From assembly GCF_028069725.1 (NCBI RefSeq), contig NZ_JANEWG010000006.1, forward strand, positions 62,001 to 126,000: a DNA stretch of 64,000 bases, written 5' to 3'. Shown here in pieces: positions 16,348 through 30,405 of the stretch. The notes under the pieces were generated by a model. That model was not told where the DNA came from. It did no database searches and was given only the letters and a program-made list of their open reading frames with translations. Positions within the stretch are counted from its first letter, which is position 1. Each line of letters begins with the position of its first letter. Made by a program: the position numbers and the translations under genes. Source of the DNA: Citrobacter sp. Awk 4 (GTDB taxonomy: Bacteria > Pseudomonadota > Gammaproteobacteria > Enterobacterales > Enterobacteriaceae).

Positions 16348-18675
16348 TCCAGCGTTTGCTACCCAGGCTTTCAGTACCTCGACGTCGTGCTGCCACTCCT
16401 GCTTCATCTCTTCAATCCATTCACCCACATTATCGTCCCAGGCCGGGAGATCCGGTGATTGAATTTGCTGACCGAGTTGTTGCAGGTGACGCAAGCCAAC
16501 GGAACCCGCCGCCCCTTTAATTTTGTGGCCTTCTTCAACAACGCCTTTTTTGTCACGCGCCGTTAAATTGGATTCCAGCACGCTTAAATAACCCGGCATC
16601 ATCTTCTCAAACACCGCCAGACCGTCGGTAATTAACTTCGGCCCAACCAGTTCGATGTACTGCTCTAACATCGGGATATCTAACAGCGCTTGCGATTTAC
16701 TGCTTTCTTCAGGTGTCACAGTGCTCTCCTCTTTATCACGGGTATCCCAGTATTTTTTAATCATGGCCGTTAGCGCTGGAACTGACAACGGCTTGCTCAG
16801 CACATCGTCCATTCCCGCATCCAGGTACTCTTTTTTGTCTTTCAGCACGTTGGCGGTCAATGCCACCAGCGGCGGCAGCTCTTCCCGCGCATAGCGCTGG
16901 GTGAGCTCTCGGGAGATATCCAGTCCGGTCATGTCCGGCAATTGAATATCCAGCAGCACTAAATCGTATTCACCCGGGGTAAACATTTCCAATGCGGCCT
17001 TTCCGGTCATCGCCACATCCACGCTGTTACCCAGCTTTTCCAGCACCGAACGCGCGACAATCACGTTCAGCTCAATGTCTTCGACCAGCAGTACATGAAG
17101 CGCCGGCAACGGTAACTCGTTTTCCTCAAATGCATCCTCTACCTCTTCTGCAACGGCGGGCGCGTGCACGGTAAGCGTAAAGACAGAGCCGTGGCCCGGC
17201 TGGCTGGAAACCGTAATATCACCGCCCATGTTTTTTGCCAGACGGCGCGAGACGGCAAGGCCAATCCCGGTGCCCGTCGCCGGTTTACCGCCGTGGCTGT
17301 CTTTCACCTGATAATACATGGCGAAGATTTTATCCTGCTCGTCCTGCGGGATACCGATCCCGGAATCTTCGACTTCAAAGTGCAGCATATCCCCTTCATC
17401 AAAACGGGCCCGCACCGTTACCTGACCTTGCTGGGTGAATTTCACCGCATTACTGATCAGGTTCCACAAGATCTGGCGCAGTCGCGTGCCGTCAGTAATC
17501 ACCTTATGCGGTAATGGCAAGGTCGGTTCAAGGACAAAACGCAGCCCTTTTTGCTGGGCTTGCAGACCGGAGAGATTCTCAAGATCCGCCATAAAACTGG
17601 TGAAATCTATTGGCTGATTATCCAGTTGAACCTTACGCCGCTCCATCTTATCCATATCAATAATATCGTTGAAAATATTGCCCAGCGTCACCGCTGAGAC
17701 ATGGATAGTTTTCAGGTATTTTTCCTGCTCGCTCGTCAGATCAGTGTCGAGCAGAATGCGGCTTAAGCCGACAATACCGTTCAGCGGAGTGCGTAGCTCA
17801 TGGCTAATAGTTGAAATAAACGTCGTCTTGTCGCGGCTGGCGCGCTCAAGCGCATCCTGATAGCGTTTGCGTTCGGTAATATCACGGCCAAAGCCCATCA
17901 GACCGTGACGCTTACCCACGCGATCGTAATAAGGCACTTTGCGAATCTCAAAGCAGGCTTTGCGCCCGTCGGGATAATCCAGCCATTGCTCGTAGGTCAG
18001 CGACACATTGTGACGAAAGACTTTCTCGTCCGTTTCAATCACCTTCTCCGCCGCTTCTGGCGAGTAAACATCGACAGGTCTTAAATTAACCAGTTGCTTT
18101 TCGCTCTTCCCGGTCAGCAGTTCCATAGCGCGGTTACAGCCAGAAAACTCTTTATCTTCATTACGATAAAAAACCAGATCCGGCGATGCGTCGAGGAATG
18201 AACGTAAGAAAGAGGATTGCTGTTCAAGCTGGATTTGCGTCTCTTCACGCTCTTTAATTTCCACCTTAAGCTGCTCAAACGTCGAGTGCCGTTCCGCTTC
18301 TGCTTTTTCGCGGTCCGCAATTTCCTGATTAAGCTGGGAAATATTGTCTTTCAACTGCACGTTGAGCTTGAGATCGCGTTCCCGCATCTCTTCCAGTTTT
18401 TGGACCAGACGCGACAAACGTTGCCTGGACTCTTCCAGTTGCTCCACCACGACAGAGAGGAAATAGACCGCCCAGGGGGTAATGAGCAGGCCGAAAAAGA
18501 TCGAGCGAATCACATCGATACTTTCGACCTCGCCATGCAATACCATGGTCACAGCCATCTGCACCACAATGGCCAGCACGACCAACGCCAGCGCTAACAG
18601 CAGTGAAAAGCGCACCAGACCCAATTTCATCATCAGGTCGACATAATACTGCGCCAGCATACGGATTTGCTTCAT
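16339..18675 (-). CDS. arcB: anaerobic hybrid sensor histidine kinase ArcB
   Basis: 778 aa from ATG 18675, the E. coli length; an upstream in-frame ATG (18705) is not needed. Two membrane helices (~23-45, 58-77), a coiled-coil linker, a PAS domain (~150-270), a kinase core with H292 (STISHELRTP), a receiver with D576 (LLDIQLPD) and a C-terminal HPt domain with H717 (EGHKIKGAAGS). It senses quinone redox state and phosphorylates ArcA. Its 3' end overlaps arcZ, which is itself under ArcA control. Confidence 0.98.
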   Translation of the reverse strand: MKQIRMLAQYYVDLMMKLGLVRFSLLLALALVVLAIVVQMAVTMVLHGEVESIDVIRSIFFGLLITPWAVYFLSVVVEQLEESRQRLSRLVQKLEEMRERDLKLNVQLKDNISQLNQEIADREKAEAERHSTFEQLKVEIKEREETQIQLEQQSSFLRSFLDASPDLVFYRNEDKEFSGCNRAMELLTGKSEKQLVNLRPVDVYSPEAAEKVIETDEKVFRHNVSLTYEQWLDYPDGRKACFEIRKVPYYDRVGKRHGLMGFGRDITERKRYQDALERASRDKTTFISTISHELRTPLNGIVGLSRILLDTDLTSEQEKYLKTIHVSAVTLGNIFNDIIDMDKMERRKVQLDNQPIDFTSFMADLENLSGLQAQQKGLRFVLEPTLPLPHKVITDGTRLRQILWNLISNAVKFTQQGQVTVRARFDEGDMLHFEVEDSGIGIPQDEQDKIFAMYYQVKDSHGGKPATGTGIGLAVSRRLAKNMGGDITVSSQPGHGSVFTLTVHAPAVAEEVEDAFEENELPLPALHVLLVEDIELNVIVARSVLEKLGNSVDVAMTGKAALEMFTPGEYDLVLLDIQLPDMTGLDISRELTQRYAREELPPLVALTANVLKDKKEYLDAGMDDVLSKPLSVPALTAMIKKYWDTRDKEESTVTPEESSKSQALLDIPMLEQYIELVGPKLITDGLAVFEKMMPGYLSVLESNLTARDKKGVVEEGHKIKGAAGSVGLRHLQQLGQQIQSPDLPAWDDNVGEWIEEMKQEWQHDVEVLKAWVANAGKK

Positions 18676-18847
18676 AGAGGGTTCCTTCACGACTACCTGG
18701 CACAATAATACTCAATTATGAGCAAGGCGTTGAAGAATGTGTGAAAAATGCGTGAATGGCGCGATCTTTACGCCGGATGACGGTTAGCACCTTCTTTAAC
18801 TTGCGTTTCCCAGCCCAGGTCGGATACGCGCAGCGCCCTCCAATATA

Positions 18848-19783
18848 TCAACGCACATTGTCAGGCATCACCCAACAACGTCCCAGCGCCGAGCCCTGCA
18901 CACCGTGTTCATTCAGGTACTTATCCAGCTCCACCATCCCGGTCCAGCGGTTTTCGCACCACAGCGGGGCAAGCAACGTTGGCCGACGGGCGCTGGCGGA
19001 GATGCGGTGGAAAATCACTTCTGGCGGCGTATGACGGATCATCTCGCCAGCGGTAACGGTGTAATCCTCCAGCGCAATGCCACTTAAACGCCCCGCTTCC
19101 CACGCCTTCGCCATTATGCTGCCTTTAACAATGTGCAACGGATGCAACTTAATACCATCGACGCCGGTTTCCACAACACGCTCCAGCGTCTGCAGACATT
19201 CGCTCTGCCCCTCGCCGGGCAAGCCGACAATTAGGTGTGAGCAAACTTTTAACCCGCGCTGACGAGCAAGTTGGGTGGTTCGTTGATAACAGGCGAAATC
19301 ATGACCGCGATTGATGCGATGTAGCGTTTTGTCGTGTGCGGTTTGCAGCCCCAGTTCCAGCCATACTTCATAGCCCTGGTCTTTGTATTCACACAGCAGA
19401 TCCAACACCGCATTGGGCACACAGTCTGGACGCGTGCCAACGCACAATCCCACAATGCTGGCCTGGCTTATCGCTTGTTGATACATCGAGCGCAACACCT
19501 GAACTTCGGCAAAAGTGCTGGTATAAGCCTGGAAATAGGCCAGATAACGTTTGGCGCGATTGACCAAATTCGCCTGGTGCGCGAGTTGTTCAGCAATGGA
19601 GTGATGCTGCTGCGCTTCATCAGCAAAAGAGGCAACGTTACAGAAGGTGCATCCGCCACGTCCGATGGTGCCATCACGGTTTGGGCAGCTAAACCCGCCG
19701 TGCAACGTCAGTTTATGAACCTTTTGCCCATAACGACGTGAAAGATCCCCACCAAACATATTGACTAATTTCTGTAACTGCAT
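18848..19783 (-). CDS. yhcC: radical SAM protein YhcC
   Basis: 311 aa starting MQLQKLVNMFGGDL; ATG 19783 matches E. coli YhcC, and the upstream ATG at 19816 would add 11 unrelated residues. The iron-sulfur cysteines C33, C45 and C48 are spaced CX11CX2C, as in Elp3-like radical SAM proteins. SAM-binding parts include GLCVGTRPDCVP and HLIVGLPGEG. The cellular role is not established. It stands alone between arcB and the gltB control region. Confidence 0.95.
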   Translation of the reverse strand: MQLQKLVNMFGGDLSRRYGQKVHKLTLHGGFSCPNRDGTIGRGGCTFCNVASFADEAQQHHSIAEQLAHQANLVNRAKRYLAYFQAYTSTFAEVQVLRSMYQQAISQASIVGLCVGTRPDCVPNAVLDLLCEYKDQGYEVWLELGLQTAHDKTLHRINRGHDFACYQRTTQLARQRGLKVCSHLIVGLPGEGQSECLQTLERVVETGVDGIKLHPLHIVKGSIMAKAWEAGRLSGIALEDYTVTAGEMIRHTPPEVIFHRISASARRPTLLAPLWCENRWTGMVELDKYLNEHGVQGSALGRCWVMPDNVR

Positions 19784-19816
19784 AATCTGATAGACCGCGC
19801 CTTGAAAAGAGGCCAA

Positions 19817-20377
19817 AGCCTGCCATTTTTAGCCTTTGTCGGCGATGACCTGGATCAATCGCCACGGCGGCCTTTTATCAATTGCATAACCAATCAAAAT
19901 AACCGATATTTCATTCAAAATAGCGTTAATTACTTTTCCTTATCTTCCGCTCTTTTTTTCCTCTTCTGAGGGCTTCAGCGTAAAAACAGTATCATGAAAC
20001 GCCTACCAGCCATAAACCAGCATAAAATGCTGAATCTCACGATTAATCAAGCGCAGACTGGGGTCAACAGCCCTTCCAGACAGTGAGACAGATCACACTC
20101 TCCGCTCCGTTTACCGGGCGTTAAATCAATGTAAAAATCCTACTATTTTCAATACATTCAATGGATTAATCGACCAATAGCACATTTTTGCATAAATAAG
20201 ATTGCCATTTGACCTGTGTGTGGATTCCCGATAAGTTGGAAATCCGCTGGAAGCTTTCTGGATGAGTAGTGTGCTCATCATATTTATGCAGTAATTGAGA
20301 TTCCCTCTGACAGCAAGTCCTCAAACTTGTTTGACCTACGCGAAACGGATGAAAGAGGGCGAATGCGAGGTAAGCGT
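19817..20377 (+). promoter_or_regulatory. gltBD upstream control region
   Basis: About 560 bases without a supported gene between yhcC and the short frame before gltB. It contains A/T-rich tracts (19895-19960, 20110-20210), fitting the far-upstream Lrp binding known for E. coli gltBDF. A possible core promoter is TTGACC (20209-20214) with TAAGTT 17 bases on. The Lrp link is from family knowledge; no site was defined here. Confidence 0.5.
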
Positions 20378-20467
20378 ATGACACGCAACCCCCGTCGCCA
20401 TGCTCTTGGTGTGCCCGTGCGCAGCGGTCCAGAGAGGCGTCCCTCAGAGCCTGGGGAGGTTCACTGA
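20378..20467 (+). CDS. possible 29-codon leader peptide before gltB
   Basis: ATG 20378 is preceded by a good ribosome site (GCGAGGTAAGCG). The frame reads [17 protein letters not shown], then diverges and stops at TGA 20465-20467, one base before the gltB ATG. In E. coli, as I recall, the matching frame runs straight into GltB as an extended N-terminus. Here a net 2-base loss puts it out of frame. It could be a translated leader that couples to gltB, or a remnant of an unused extension. Confidence 0.4.
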   Translation: MTRNPRRHALGVPVRSGPERRPSEPGEVH

Positions 20468-20468
20468 T

Positions 20469-23400
20469 ATGTTGTACGATAAATCTCTTGAGAGGGATAA
20501 CTGTGGTTTCGGCCTGATCGCCCACATAGAAGGCGAACCTAGCCACAAGGTAGTGCGTACTGCTATACACGCGCTGGCCCGAATGCAGCACCGTGGCGCC
20601 ATTCTCGCGGATGGAAAAACCGGCGATGGCTGCGGTTTACTGCTGCAAAAACCCGACCGCTTTTTTCGCATTGTTGCCGAAGAGCGCGGCTGGCGTTTAG
20701 CCAAAAACTACGCCGTCGGCATGATCTTTCTGAATAAAGATCCTGAGCTGGCGGCCGCATCCCGTCGTATTGTCGAAGAAGAACTCCAGCAGGAAACCCT
20801 GTCGATCGTTGGCTGGCGCGAAGTACCGACCAATGAAGGTGTTCTCGGTGAAATCGCCCTCTCCTCTCTGCCGCGTATTGAGCAAATTTTCGTTAATGCG
20901 CCTGCGGGTTGGCGTCCACGTGATATGGAACGCCGCCTGTTTATCGCCCGCCGCCGCATTGAAAAACGTCTGCAGGAAGATAAAGACTTCTACGTTTGCA
21001 GTCTGTCGAACCTGGTGAACATTTATAAAGGTCTGTGTATGCCGGCGGATCTGCCGCGCTTTTACCTGGACCTCGCGGATCTGCGCCTGGAATCAGCTAT
21101 CTGCCTGTTCCACCAGCGCTTTTCCACTAACACCGTGCCACGCTGGCCGCTGGCGCAGCCGTTCCGCTACCTGGCACACAACGGTGAGATCAACACCATC
21201 ACCGGCAACCGTCAGTGGGCGCGCGCCCGTACCTATAAATTCCAGACACCGCTGATCCCAGATTTGCAGTCTGCCGCCCCGTTCGTCAACGAAACCGGCT
21301 CCGACTCCAGCTCACTGGATAACATGCTGGAGCTGTTGCTGGCCGGCGGGATGGACATCATCCGCGCCATGCGCTTGCTGGTGCCGCCAGCCTGGCAGAA
21401 CAACCCGGATATGGACCCGGATCTGCGCGCCTTCTTTGACTTTAACTCCATGCACATGGAGCCGTGGGACGGCCCGGCTGGCATCGTGATGTCTGATGGT
21501 CGCTTTGCGGCCTGTAACCTTGACCGTAACGGTCTGCGCCCGGCGCGCTACGTCATCACCAAAGATAAGCTGATCACCTGCGCTTCTGAAGTGGGGATCT
21601 GGGATTACCAGCCTGATGAAGTGGTCGAGAAAGGCCGCGTCGGTCCGGGTGAACTGATGGTGATCGACACCCGCGGCGGACGCATCCTGCACTCTGCGGA
21701 AACTGACGATGACCTGAAAAGCCGCCATCCGTATAAAGAGTGGATGGAAAAAAACGTCCGCCGTCTGGTGCCGTTTGAAGAACTGGCTGATGACCAGGTG
21801 GGTCAACGTGAGCTGGATGACGACACTCTCGCCAGCTACCAGAAACAGTTTAACTACAGCGCCGAAGAGCTGGACTCCGTGATCCGCGTGCTGGGCGAAA
21901 ACGGCCAGGAAGCCGTGGGTTCAATGGGCGACGACACCCCGTTTGCCGTGCTCTCCAGCCAGCCACGTATCATTTACGACTACTTCCGCCAGCAGTTCGC
22001 GCAGGTCACCAACCCGCCTATCGATCCGCTGCGTGAAGCACACGTGATGTCGCTGGCCACCAGCATTGGTCGTGAGATGAACGTCTTCTGCGAAGCCGAA
22101 GGGCAGGCGCACCGTTTAAGCTTCAAATCACCGATTTTGCTGTACTCCGATTTCAAACAGCTCACCACCATGAAAGAGGAGCATTATCGCGCGGATACGC
22201 TGGACATCACCTTCGACGTGACAGAAACCTCGCTCGAAGAGACGGTGAAAGCGCTGTGCGACAAAGCCGAGCAAATGGTACGCAACGGCACCGTATTGCT
22301 GGTGCTCTCTGACCGTAACATCGGCAAAAACCGTTTGCCGGTTCCGGCTCCGATGGCGGTCGGCGCTGTACAGACCCGTCTGGTAGAACAAAGTCTGCGC
22401 TGTGATGCGAACATCATTGTCGAAACCGCCAGCACGCGCGACCCGCACCACTTTGCCGTGCTGCTGGGCTTCGGCGCGACGGCAATCTATCCCTACCTCG
22501 CGTATGAAACACTGGGCCGCCTGAGCGACACCCACGCGATTGCGAAAGATTATCGTACCGTGATGCTGAACTACCGTAACGGCATCAACAAAGGTCTTTA
22601 TAAGATCATGTCCAAAATGGGCATCTCGACCATCGCCTCTTATCGCTGCTCAAAACTGTTTGAAGCCGTCGGTCTGCACGATGATGTGGTCAGTCTGTGT
22701 TTCCAGGGCGTGGTCAGCCGCATCAGTGGCGCCGGTTTTACAGACTTCCAGCAAGACCTGCTGAATCTCTCCAAACATGCCTGGCTGGCGCGTAAACCGT
22801 TGGCTCAGGGCGGTCTGCTGAAATATGTTCACGACGGCGAGTATCACGCCTATAACCCGGATGTCGTGCGCACTTTGCAGCAAGCAGTGCAAAGCGGTGA
22901 ATACAGCGACTATCAGGAGTACGCGAAACTGGTCAACGAACGCCCGGCGACAACGCTGCGCGACTTGCTGGCGATCACGCCTGGCGAACAGGCCGTGAGC
23001 ATTGATAAGGTCGAGCCCGCCACAGAGCTGTTCAAACGCTTCGATACCGCCGCAATGTCAATCGGCGCACTGAGCCCGGAAGCGCACGAAGCGCTGGCGG
23101 AAGCGATGAACAGCATCGGCGGCAATTCGAACTCCGGTGAAGGCGGTGAAGACCCGGCGCGCTATGGCACCAACAAAGTGTCGCGCATCAAGCAGGTGGC
23201 TTCCGGTCGTTTCGGTGTGACCCCCGCGTATCTGGTCAACGCCGACGTGATTCAAATTAAAGTCGCGCAGGGCGCGAAACCGGGTGAAGGCGGTCAGTTG
23301 CCGGGTGATAAAGTGACCCCGTATATCGCCAAACTGCGCTACTCAGTGCCGGGCGTAACACTGATCTCCCCGCCGCCGCACCACGATATCTACTCGATCG

Positions 23401-24929
23401 AGGACTTAGCGCAGCTGATTTTCGACCTCAAGCAGGTCAACCCGAAAGCGATGATCTCCGTGAAGCTGGTTTCCGAACCGGGCGTCGGCACCATCGCCAC
23501 CGGTGTGGCGAAAGCCTACGCGGACTTGATCACCATTGCTGGATACGACGGCGGCACCGGCGCGAGCCCGCTCTCGTCAGTGAAATACGCGGGTTGTCCG
23601 TGGGAACTGGGCCTGGTGGAAACCCAGCAGGCACTGGTGGCTAACGGTCTGCGTCACAAGATCCGTCTGCAGGTCGACGGCGGTCTGAAAACCGGCGTCG
23701 ATATCATCAAAGCGGCTATTCTGGGTGCGGAAAGCTTCGGCTTCGGTACTGGACCGATGGTGGCGCTGGGCTGTAAATACCTGCGTATTTGCCACCTGAA
23801 CAACTGTGCAACAGGCGTGGCAACCCAAGACGACAAACTGCGTAAGAACCACTATCACGGCCTGCCGTTCAAAGTGACCAACTACTTTGAATTCATCGCC
23901 CGCGAAACCCGCGAGCTGATGGCCCAACTGGGCGTGACGCGTCTGGTGGATCTGATTGGCCGTACCGACCTGCTCAAAGAGCTGGAAGGGTTTACCGCCA
24001 AACAGCAGAAACTGGAGCTGTCGCGACTGCTGGAAACGGCTGAGCCCCATCCCGGCAAGGCATTGTTCTGTACGGAAAACAATCCACCGTTCGATAACGG
24101 CGTTCTGAACACGCAACTGTTGCAACAGGCAAAACCGTTCGTCGACGAGTGTCAGAGCAAAACGTTCTGGTTTGATATTCGCAACACTGACCGTTCCGTC
24201 GGCGCATCACTGTCTGGCTATATTGCGCAAACGCATGGCGATCAGGGACTGGCGGCGGACCCTATCAAAGCGCACTTCAGCGGTACGGCGGGCCAAAGCT
24301 TCGGCGTATGGAACGCGGGGGGTGTGGAGTTGTACCTGACCGGTGATGCCAACGACTATGTCGGCAAAGGCATGGCAGGCGGCTTGCTGGCGGTGCGTCC
24401 TCCGGTCGGTTCAGCCTTCCGCAGCCATGAGGCGAGCATTATCGGCAACACCTGTCTGTATGGCGCCACCGGGGGACGCTTGTTTGCCGCTGGTCGTGCG
24501 GGTGAACGTTTCGGCGTACGTAATTCCGGCGCAATCACTGTCGTGGAAGGCATTGGCGACAATGGCTGTGAATACATGACCGGCGGTATTGTGTGTATTC
24601 TCGGTAAAACCGGGGTGAACTTCGGTGCTGGCATGACGGGCGGATTCGCCTACGTACTCGACGAGAGCGGCGATTTCCGCAAACGTGTAAACCCGGAGCT
24701 GGTGGAAGTGCTGAGCGTAGACTCGCTGGCTATCCACGAAGAACACCTGCGCGGTTTAATCACCGAGCACGTGCAGCATACCGGCTCTCAACGTGGTGAA
24801 GAGATTCTGGCGAACTGGCCCGCTTTCTCAGCGAAATTCGCGCTGGTTAAACCGAAGTCCAGTGATGTGAAAGCACTGTTGGGTCATCGTAGTCGTAGCG
24901 CAGCTGAGCTGCGTGTGCAGGCGCAGTAA
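20469..24929 (+). CDS. gltB: glutamate synthase (NADPH) large subunit
   Basis: 1486 aa from ATG 20469 (GGGGAGG 10 bases upstream), the accepted mature-frame start. The first 11 residues are a propeptide, and C12 becomes the N-terminal nucleophile of the class II glutamine amidotransferase domain. Next come a central domain, the FMN synthase barrel with 3Fe-4S cysteines ([12 protein letters not shown]), and the C-terminal beta-helix of GXXG repeats. It transfers the glutamine amide nitrogen to 2-oxoglutarate, giving two glutamates. A longer frame to ATG 20400 exists, but the E. coli-like extension is broken by a frameshift. Confidence 0.98.
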   Translation: MLYDKSLERDNCGFGLIAHIEGEPSHKVVRTAIHALARMQHRGAILADGKTGDGCGLLLQKPDRFFRIVAEERGWRLAKNYAVGMIFLNKDPELAAASRRIVEEELQQETLSIVGWREVPTNEGVLGEIALSSLPRIEQIFVNAPAGWRPRDMERRLFIARRRIEKRLQEDKDFYVCSLSNLVNIYKGLCMPADLPRFYLDLADLRLESAICLFHQRFSTNTVPRWPLAQPFRYLAHNGEINTITGNRQWARARTYKFQTPLIPDLQSAAPFVNETGSDSSSLDNMLELLLAGGMDIIRAMRLLVPPAWQNNPDMDPDLRAFFDFNSMHMEPWDGPAGIVMSDGRFAACNLDRNGLRPARYVITKDKLITCASEVGIWDYQPDEVVEKGRVGPGELMVIDTRGGRILHSAETDDDLKSRHPYKEWMEKNVRRLVPFEELADDQVGQRELDDDTLASYQKQFNYSAEELDSVIRVLGENGQEAVGSMGDDTPFAVLSSQPRIIYDYFRQQFAQVTNPPIDPLREAHVMSLATSIGREMNVFCEAEGQAHRLSFKSPILLYSDFKQLTTMKEEHYRADTLDITFDVTETSLEETVKALCDKAEQMVRNGTVLLVLSDRNIGKNRLPVPAPMAVGAVQTRLVEQSLRCDANIIVETASTRDPHHFAVLLGFGATAIYPYLAYETLGRLSDTHAIAKDYRTVMLNYRNGINKGLYKIMSKMGISTIASYRCSKLFEAVGLHDDVVSLCFQGVVSRISGAGFTDFQQDLLNLSKHAWLARKPLAQGGLLKYVHDGEYHAYNPDVVRTLQQAVQSGEYSDYQEYAKLVNERPATTLRDLLAITPGEQAVSIDKVEPATELFKRFDTAAMSIGALSPEAHEALAEAMNSIGGNSNSGEGGEDPARYGTNKVSRIKQVASGRFGVTPAYLVNADVIQIKVAQGAKPGEGGQLPGDKVTPYIAKLRYSVPGVTLISPPPHHDIYSIEDLAQLIFDLKQVNPKAMISVKLVSEPGVGTIATGVAKAYADLITIAGYDGGTGASPLSSVKYAGCPWELGLVETQQALVANGLRHKIRLQVDGGLKTGVDIIKAAILGAESFGFGTGPMVALGCKYLRICHLNNCATGVATQDDKLRKNHYHGLPFKVTNYFEFIARETRELMAQLGVTRLVDLIGRTDLLKELEGFTAKQQKLELSRLLETAEPHPGKALFCTENNPPFDNGVLNTQLLQQAKPFVDECQSKTFWFDIRNTDRSVGASLSGYIAQTHGDQGLAADPIKAHFSGTAGQSFGVWNAGGVELYLTGDANDYVGKGMAGGLLAVRPPVGSAFRSHEASIIGNTCLYGATGGRLFAAGRAGERFGVRNSGAITVVEGIGDNGCEYMTGGIVCILGKTGVNFGAGMTGGFAYVLDESGDFRKRVNPELVEVLSVDSLAIHEEHLRGLITEHVQHTGSQRGEEILANWPAFSAKFALVKPKSSDVKALLGHRSRSAAELRVQAQ

Positions 24930-26360
<1,431 letters not shown>

Positions 26361-26368
26361 GTCTCAGT

Positions 26369-26403
26369 GCCGGATGGCGGCGTCACCGCCCCATCCGGCT
26401 TTT

Positions 26404-26405
<2 letters not shown>
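26369..26405 (+). terminator. gltBD terminator (REP-like)
   Basis: GCCGGATGG (26369-26377) pairs with CCATCCGGC (26391-26399), followed by TTTTTT. The GGATGGCGGCG sequence resembles REP elements. It ends gltBD and touches the nanQ stop codon of the convergent gene. Confidence 0.85.
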
Positions 26406-27739
<1,334 letters not shown>

Positions 27740-27743
<4 letters not shown>

Positions 27744-27826
27744 TGCGCCTCCTGATGCCACTGACAATGGGATTCCGGTCGAGTGATGGCGGTACTTCTT
27801 TTACCCTGTGTTTCAGGTAACAACAT
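27740..27826 (-). pseudogene. nanE: nanE remnant (internal deletion)
   Basis: A 28-codon frame between nanT and nanK, in the place of nanE in E. coli. It keeps a ribosome site (GGGGAAGAAAC) before its ATG, begins MLL like NanE MSLL, and ends with AITR.E..CQW, matching the NanE C-terminus (SAITRLEHICQW) at 8 of 13 positions. It keeps the four-base stop/start overlap with nanK. The ~200 codons between are gone, including the epimerase active site. The comparison is from memory of the E. coli protein. Confidence 0.7.
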
Positions 27827-27845
27827 GTTTCTTCCCCTACAAAGA

Positions 27846-27868
27846 TTGCCCGGTACGCGACCGGGCAA
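27846..27868 (-). terminator. hairpin between nanT and nanK
   Basis: TTGCCCGGT (27846-27854) and ACCGGGCAA (27860-27868), a perfect 9-bp stem with loop ACGCG, five bases after the nanT stop. No T-run follows. It may protect the nanAT message or weaken read-through to nanK. Confidence 0.55.
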
Positions 27869-27873
27869 GCGGA

Positions 27874-29364
27874 TCAACTTTTCGTTTTGACTAAGGCGCT
27901 TTTGTCTCCGCCCAACGGCACGACGCCGCTGAACGGTTTGCCGTCGATAGCGTCATGGGTACGCAGCGCTTCTGGACGCAGCCAGCGCTGAACACGGGTC
28001 GGCATATCAAGGCCAATCAGCAAGATAACCACAAACGTCAGGCTAAAGGAGAGCGATCCCAGCGCGGTGCCCAGATCCAGACGTTGTGCAATCAATGCAC
28101 CAAGGATCGGCGCCAGCGCGCCACCAAGTGCTCCCACGTTATAGGTGAAGCCAAGACCTGCCGCACGCTGGTCGGTATCAAAATATCCGCCGATCAGTTT
28201 CGGCAGGATCCCTGAGATCCCCTGACCCAACATCTGCTGGAAGAACAGCAGCAAACCCAATACCCAGACGTTTGCGCCGCCAATGGCAAAGACCGGGATA
28301 ATGAGCAACTGTGAGGCCAGCAGACTGCAAACATAGGCTTTGCGGGTGCCCAGCCAGTCGCCGAGGAAACCGCCCACGCAGCAGCCTACCGCCGCGCCGA
28401 AGCCGCTGAAGAACAGGATATTCGCCACCGTGTGCGGGTCATAGGACAGCTCGGTTTTGAGATAGGTCGGGAGCAATGCCTGGATAGGCCAGGAGTAAAG
28501 GAACGCAAACAGCACCACCAGCATGAGCGTGACGCCGGTTGGCCAGCGTTTACCGCTACTCTGCACCATAAAGCTGATGAAGATGACAGCACACAGCAGA
28601 CCTAATCCCGCCACAATGGCGGCATTGTGCAGATTGCCTGCGAAACAGAACCACAGAGCGGTCGCCGCCACGATGGTCATCAGGATATTGATTACCCGAT
28701 GCTCACCCCGGTAGAGAATATCGACCATAGTGCGTACCGGCGCTTGCCCTTCGTGTTTTTCTTTCCAGTCTTCCGCTTCCGGAATATTTTTTCGCAGCCA
28801 GAGCGCAAAGACAATCGGTAAGATGCCAATGAAAAAGAGGACTCGCCAGCCCCAGATGGGCACTACCAGACTGTAGACCTGGGCTGCGATAACCGCGCCA
28901 ATGGAGAAACCGGAGATCAAAAATCCGCTGGCTTTGTTACGCAACTGCTTCGGCCAGCTTTCAATAACATAGGTTGCGCTTGAGCCATATTCGCCAGCCA
29001 TGCCCATACCAATGACCAGACGAGCGATAAACATGGTGGTGTAACCGGGTGCAAAACCGCAGGCCAGCGTACCGACGGAAAAAAGGATAATGCTACTGAC
29101 CATTGCCAGACGGCGACCATAACGGTCCCCCATGGCGCCAAGCATCAGCCCGCCGAACCAACGGGAAATAAAGGCTGCCGAGATCAGACTTGCTGCCTGA
29201 ACCGTCGTCAACCCAAACTCACTTTGTACATCTGTCAATACAAGCGCAATTAATACAAAATCAAATCCATCAAGCACATACCCTAACCAGGCGGCGGAAA
29301 ATGCCCGCCACTGTGCCCGGTTGAGATGGCGATACCACGGGATGCTCTGGGTATTAGTACTCAT
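27874..29364 (-). CDS. nanT: sialic acid transporter
   Basis: 496 aa MFS proton symporter for N-acetylneuraminate, the E. coli length. It has about 14 predicted membrane helices, two more than usual MFS proteins, with a central insert. Sugar-porter style motifs: DRYGRRLAM after helix 2 and the PESW-like [16 protein letters not shown]. It sits downstream of nanA in the nan operon under NanR control. Its start follows a gap with a REP-like hairpin. Confidence 0.96.
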   Translation of the reverse strand: MSTNTQSIPWYRHLNRAQWRAFSAAWLGYVLDGFDFVLIALVLTDVQSEFGLTTVQAASLISAAFISRWFGGLMLGAMGDRYGRRLAMVSSIILFSVGTLACGFAPGYTTMFIARLVIGMGMAGEYGSSATYVIESWPKQLRNKASGFLISGFSIGAVIAAQVYSLVVPIWGWRVLFFIGILPIVFALWLRKNIPEAEDWKEKHEGQAPVRTMVDILYRGEHRVINILMTIVAATALWFCFAGNLHNAAIVAGLGLLCAVIFISFMVQSSGKRWPTGVTLMLVVLFAFLYSWPIQALLPTYLKTELSYDPHTVANILFFSGFGAAVGCCVGGFLGDWLGTRKAYVCSLLASQLLIIPVFAIGGANVWVLGLLLFFQQMLGQGISGILPKLIGGYFDTDQRAAGLGFTYNVGALGGALAPILGALIAQRLDLGTALGSLSFSLTFVVILLIGLDMPTRVQRWLRPEALRTHDAIDGKPFSGVVPLGGDKSALVKTKS

Positions 29365-29415
29365 TTTACTCTCCCGACGATTTTTGTTGTTGTGCCGGAA
29401 AACGACATTGCCTAA

Positions 29416-29446
29416 TCCGGCCTACGTTAGATCTATGTAGGCCGGA
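29416..29446 (-). repeat. REP-like inverted repeat between nanA and nanT
   Basis: TCCGGCCTAC (29416-29425) and GTAGGCCGGA (29437-29446) form a perfect 10-bp stem with an 11-base loop. The GTAGGCCGGACAGGC flank is typical of enterobacterial REP sequences. Confidence 0.75.
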
Positions 29447-29474
29447 CAGGCAAAGCGCCCCATGCTATCCGCTG

Positions 29475-30368
29475 TTATGCCTTTTCCGCCAGCAGCTGGT
29501 TGGCCAATGCTTGCAGTTCCGGCAGATATTTTTCATCCACAGGCGCAAACGGTTTGCGGCACAGCGGGACAGAGACAACATCCATGTAGTGCAGTACAGT
29601 TTTCAGGCCACGGAACACGCCCACTTTGATCAGCAGGTCGATCACCTTGTTACATTCGCGCTGTAACTGCTGCGCTTTAGCGATATTCCCTTCTTGCAGA
29701 GCCTGCACGATCCCCATATAGCGCCAGCCCATAATGTTGTAGGTACTGCCGATCCCGCCATCCGCGCCCGCCAGCAGACCGGAAGCGAAGATCTCGTCGT
29801 AACCGTTGTAGAGCACCAGATCCGGATGTGCACGACGGATCTGCTCCATCTGATAGAGATCCCCCGAGGTCTGTTTCAGGGCGCCAACGCCTGGCAGGGT
29901 GACCAGCGTGTTGATCTGATCCAGCGTCAGTTTGACGCCGCTCAGCGCCGGGATGTTGTAAACCACCATTGGCAATCCATCAGCAGAATCGATAATCGCG
30001 CGGTAGTGATCGCAATGTTCTTCAAAGCTGAACGGATAGTAGAACGGCGTCACCGCTGAGACGGCATCAAAACCGTAACGGCTGGCTGCTGCTGCCAGTT
30101 GCTGGCTTTCCGCCGTACTGACGCAACCCACATGAGCAATCAGGGTGATTTTGTCTTTGCCCTCTTCGGCCACGACTTCAAGCACTTCTTCGCGCTCGGC
30201 AAGGCTTTGCACAAAGGCTTCCCCGGTGGAACCTCCGACATACACCCCATCAATTCCCTGCTCAATGTTGAATCGCACCAGACGGCGAAGGCTGTCCTTA
30301 TCTACTTTCTGCTGCGCATCGAAAGGGGTCAGGAGTGCGGGCATCACGCCACGTAAATTGCTTGCCAT
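29475..30368 (-). CDS. nanA: N-acetylneuraminate lyase
   Basis: 297 aa class I aldolase of the DHDPS family that splits sialic acid into ManNAc and pyruvate. The Schiff-base lysine is K165 (GALKQTSGD), the catalytic tyrosine Y137 ([10 protein letters not shown]), and GGSTGEAF (45-52) binds the carboxylate. First gene of the nanA-nanT-(nanE remnant)-nanK-nanQ operon. NanR operator repeats lie 38-60 bases before its start. Confidence 0.98.
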   Translation of the reverse strand: MASNLRGVMPALLTPFDAQQKVDKDSLRRLVRFNIEQGIDGVYVGGSTGEAFVQSLAEREEVLEVVAEEGKDKITLIAHVGCVSTAESQQLAAAASRYGFDAVSAVTPFYYPFSFEEHCDHYRAIIDSADGLPMVVYNIPALSGVKLTLDQINTLVTLPGVGALKQTSGDLYQMEQIRRAHPDLVLYNGYDEIFASGLLAGADGGIGSTYNIMGWRYMGIVQALQEGNIAKAQQLQRECNKVIDLLIKVGVFRGLKTVLHYMDVVSVPLCRKPFAPVDEKYLPELQALANQLLAEKA

Positions 30369-30405
30369 AAATACCTCATTAGTGGTGTTTAAAACTGATT
30401 AACTG

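Noticed and set aside
20400-20468. Extended in-frame GltB start at 20400
   Set aside because: It has no ribosome site, the added residues ([13 protein letters not shown]) are unlike E. coli, and the propeptide-bearing start at 20469 is well supported.
22128-22535. Long antisense frames within gltB
   Set aside because: High-GC coding sequence gives many open antisense frames; none has support.
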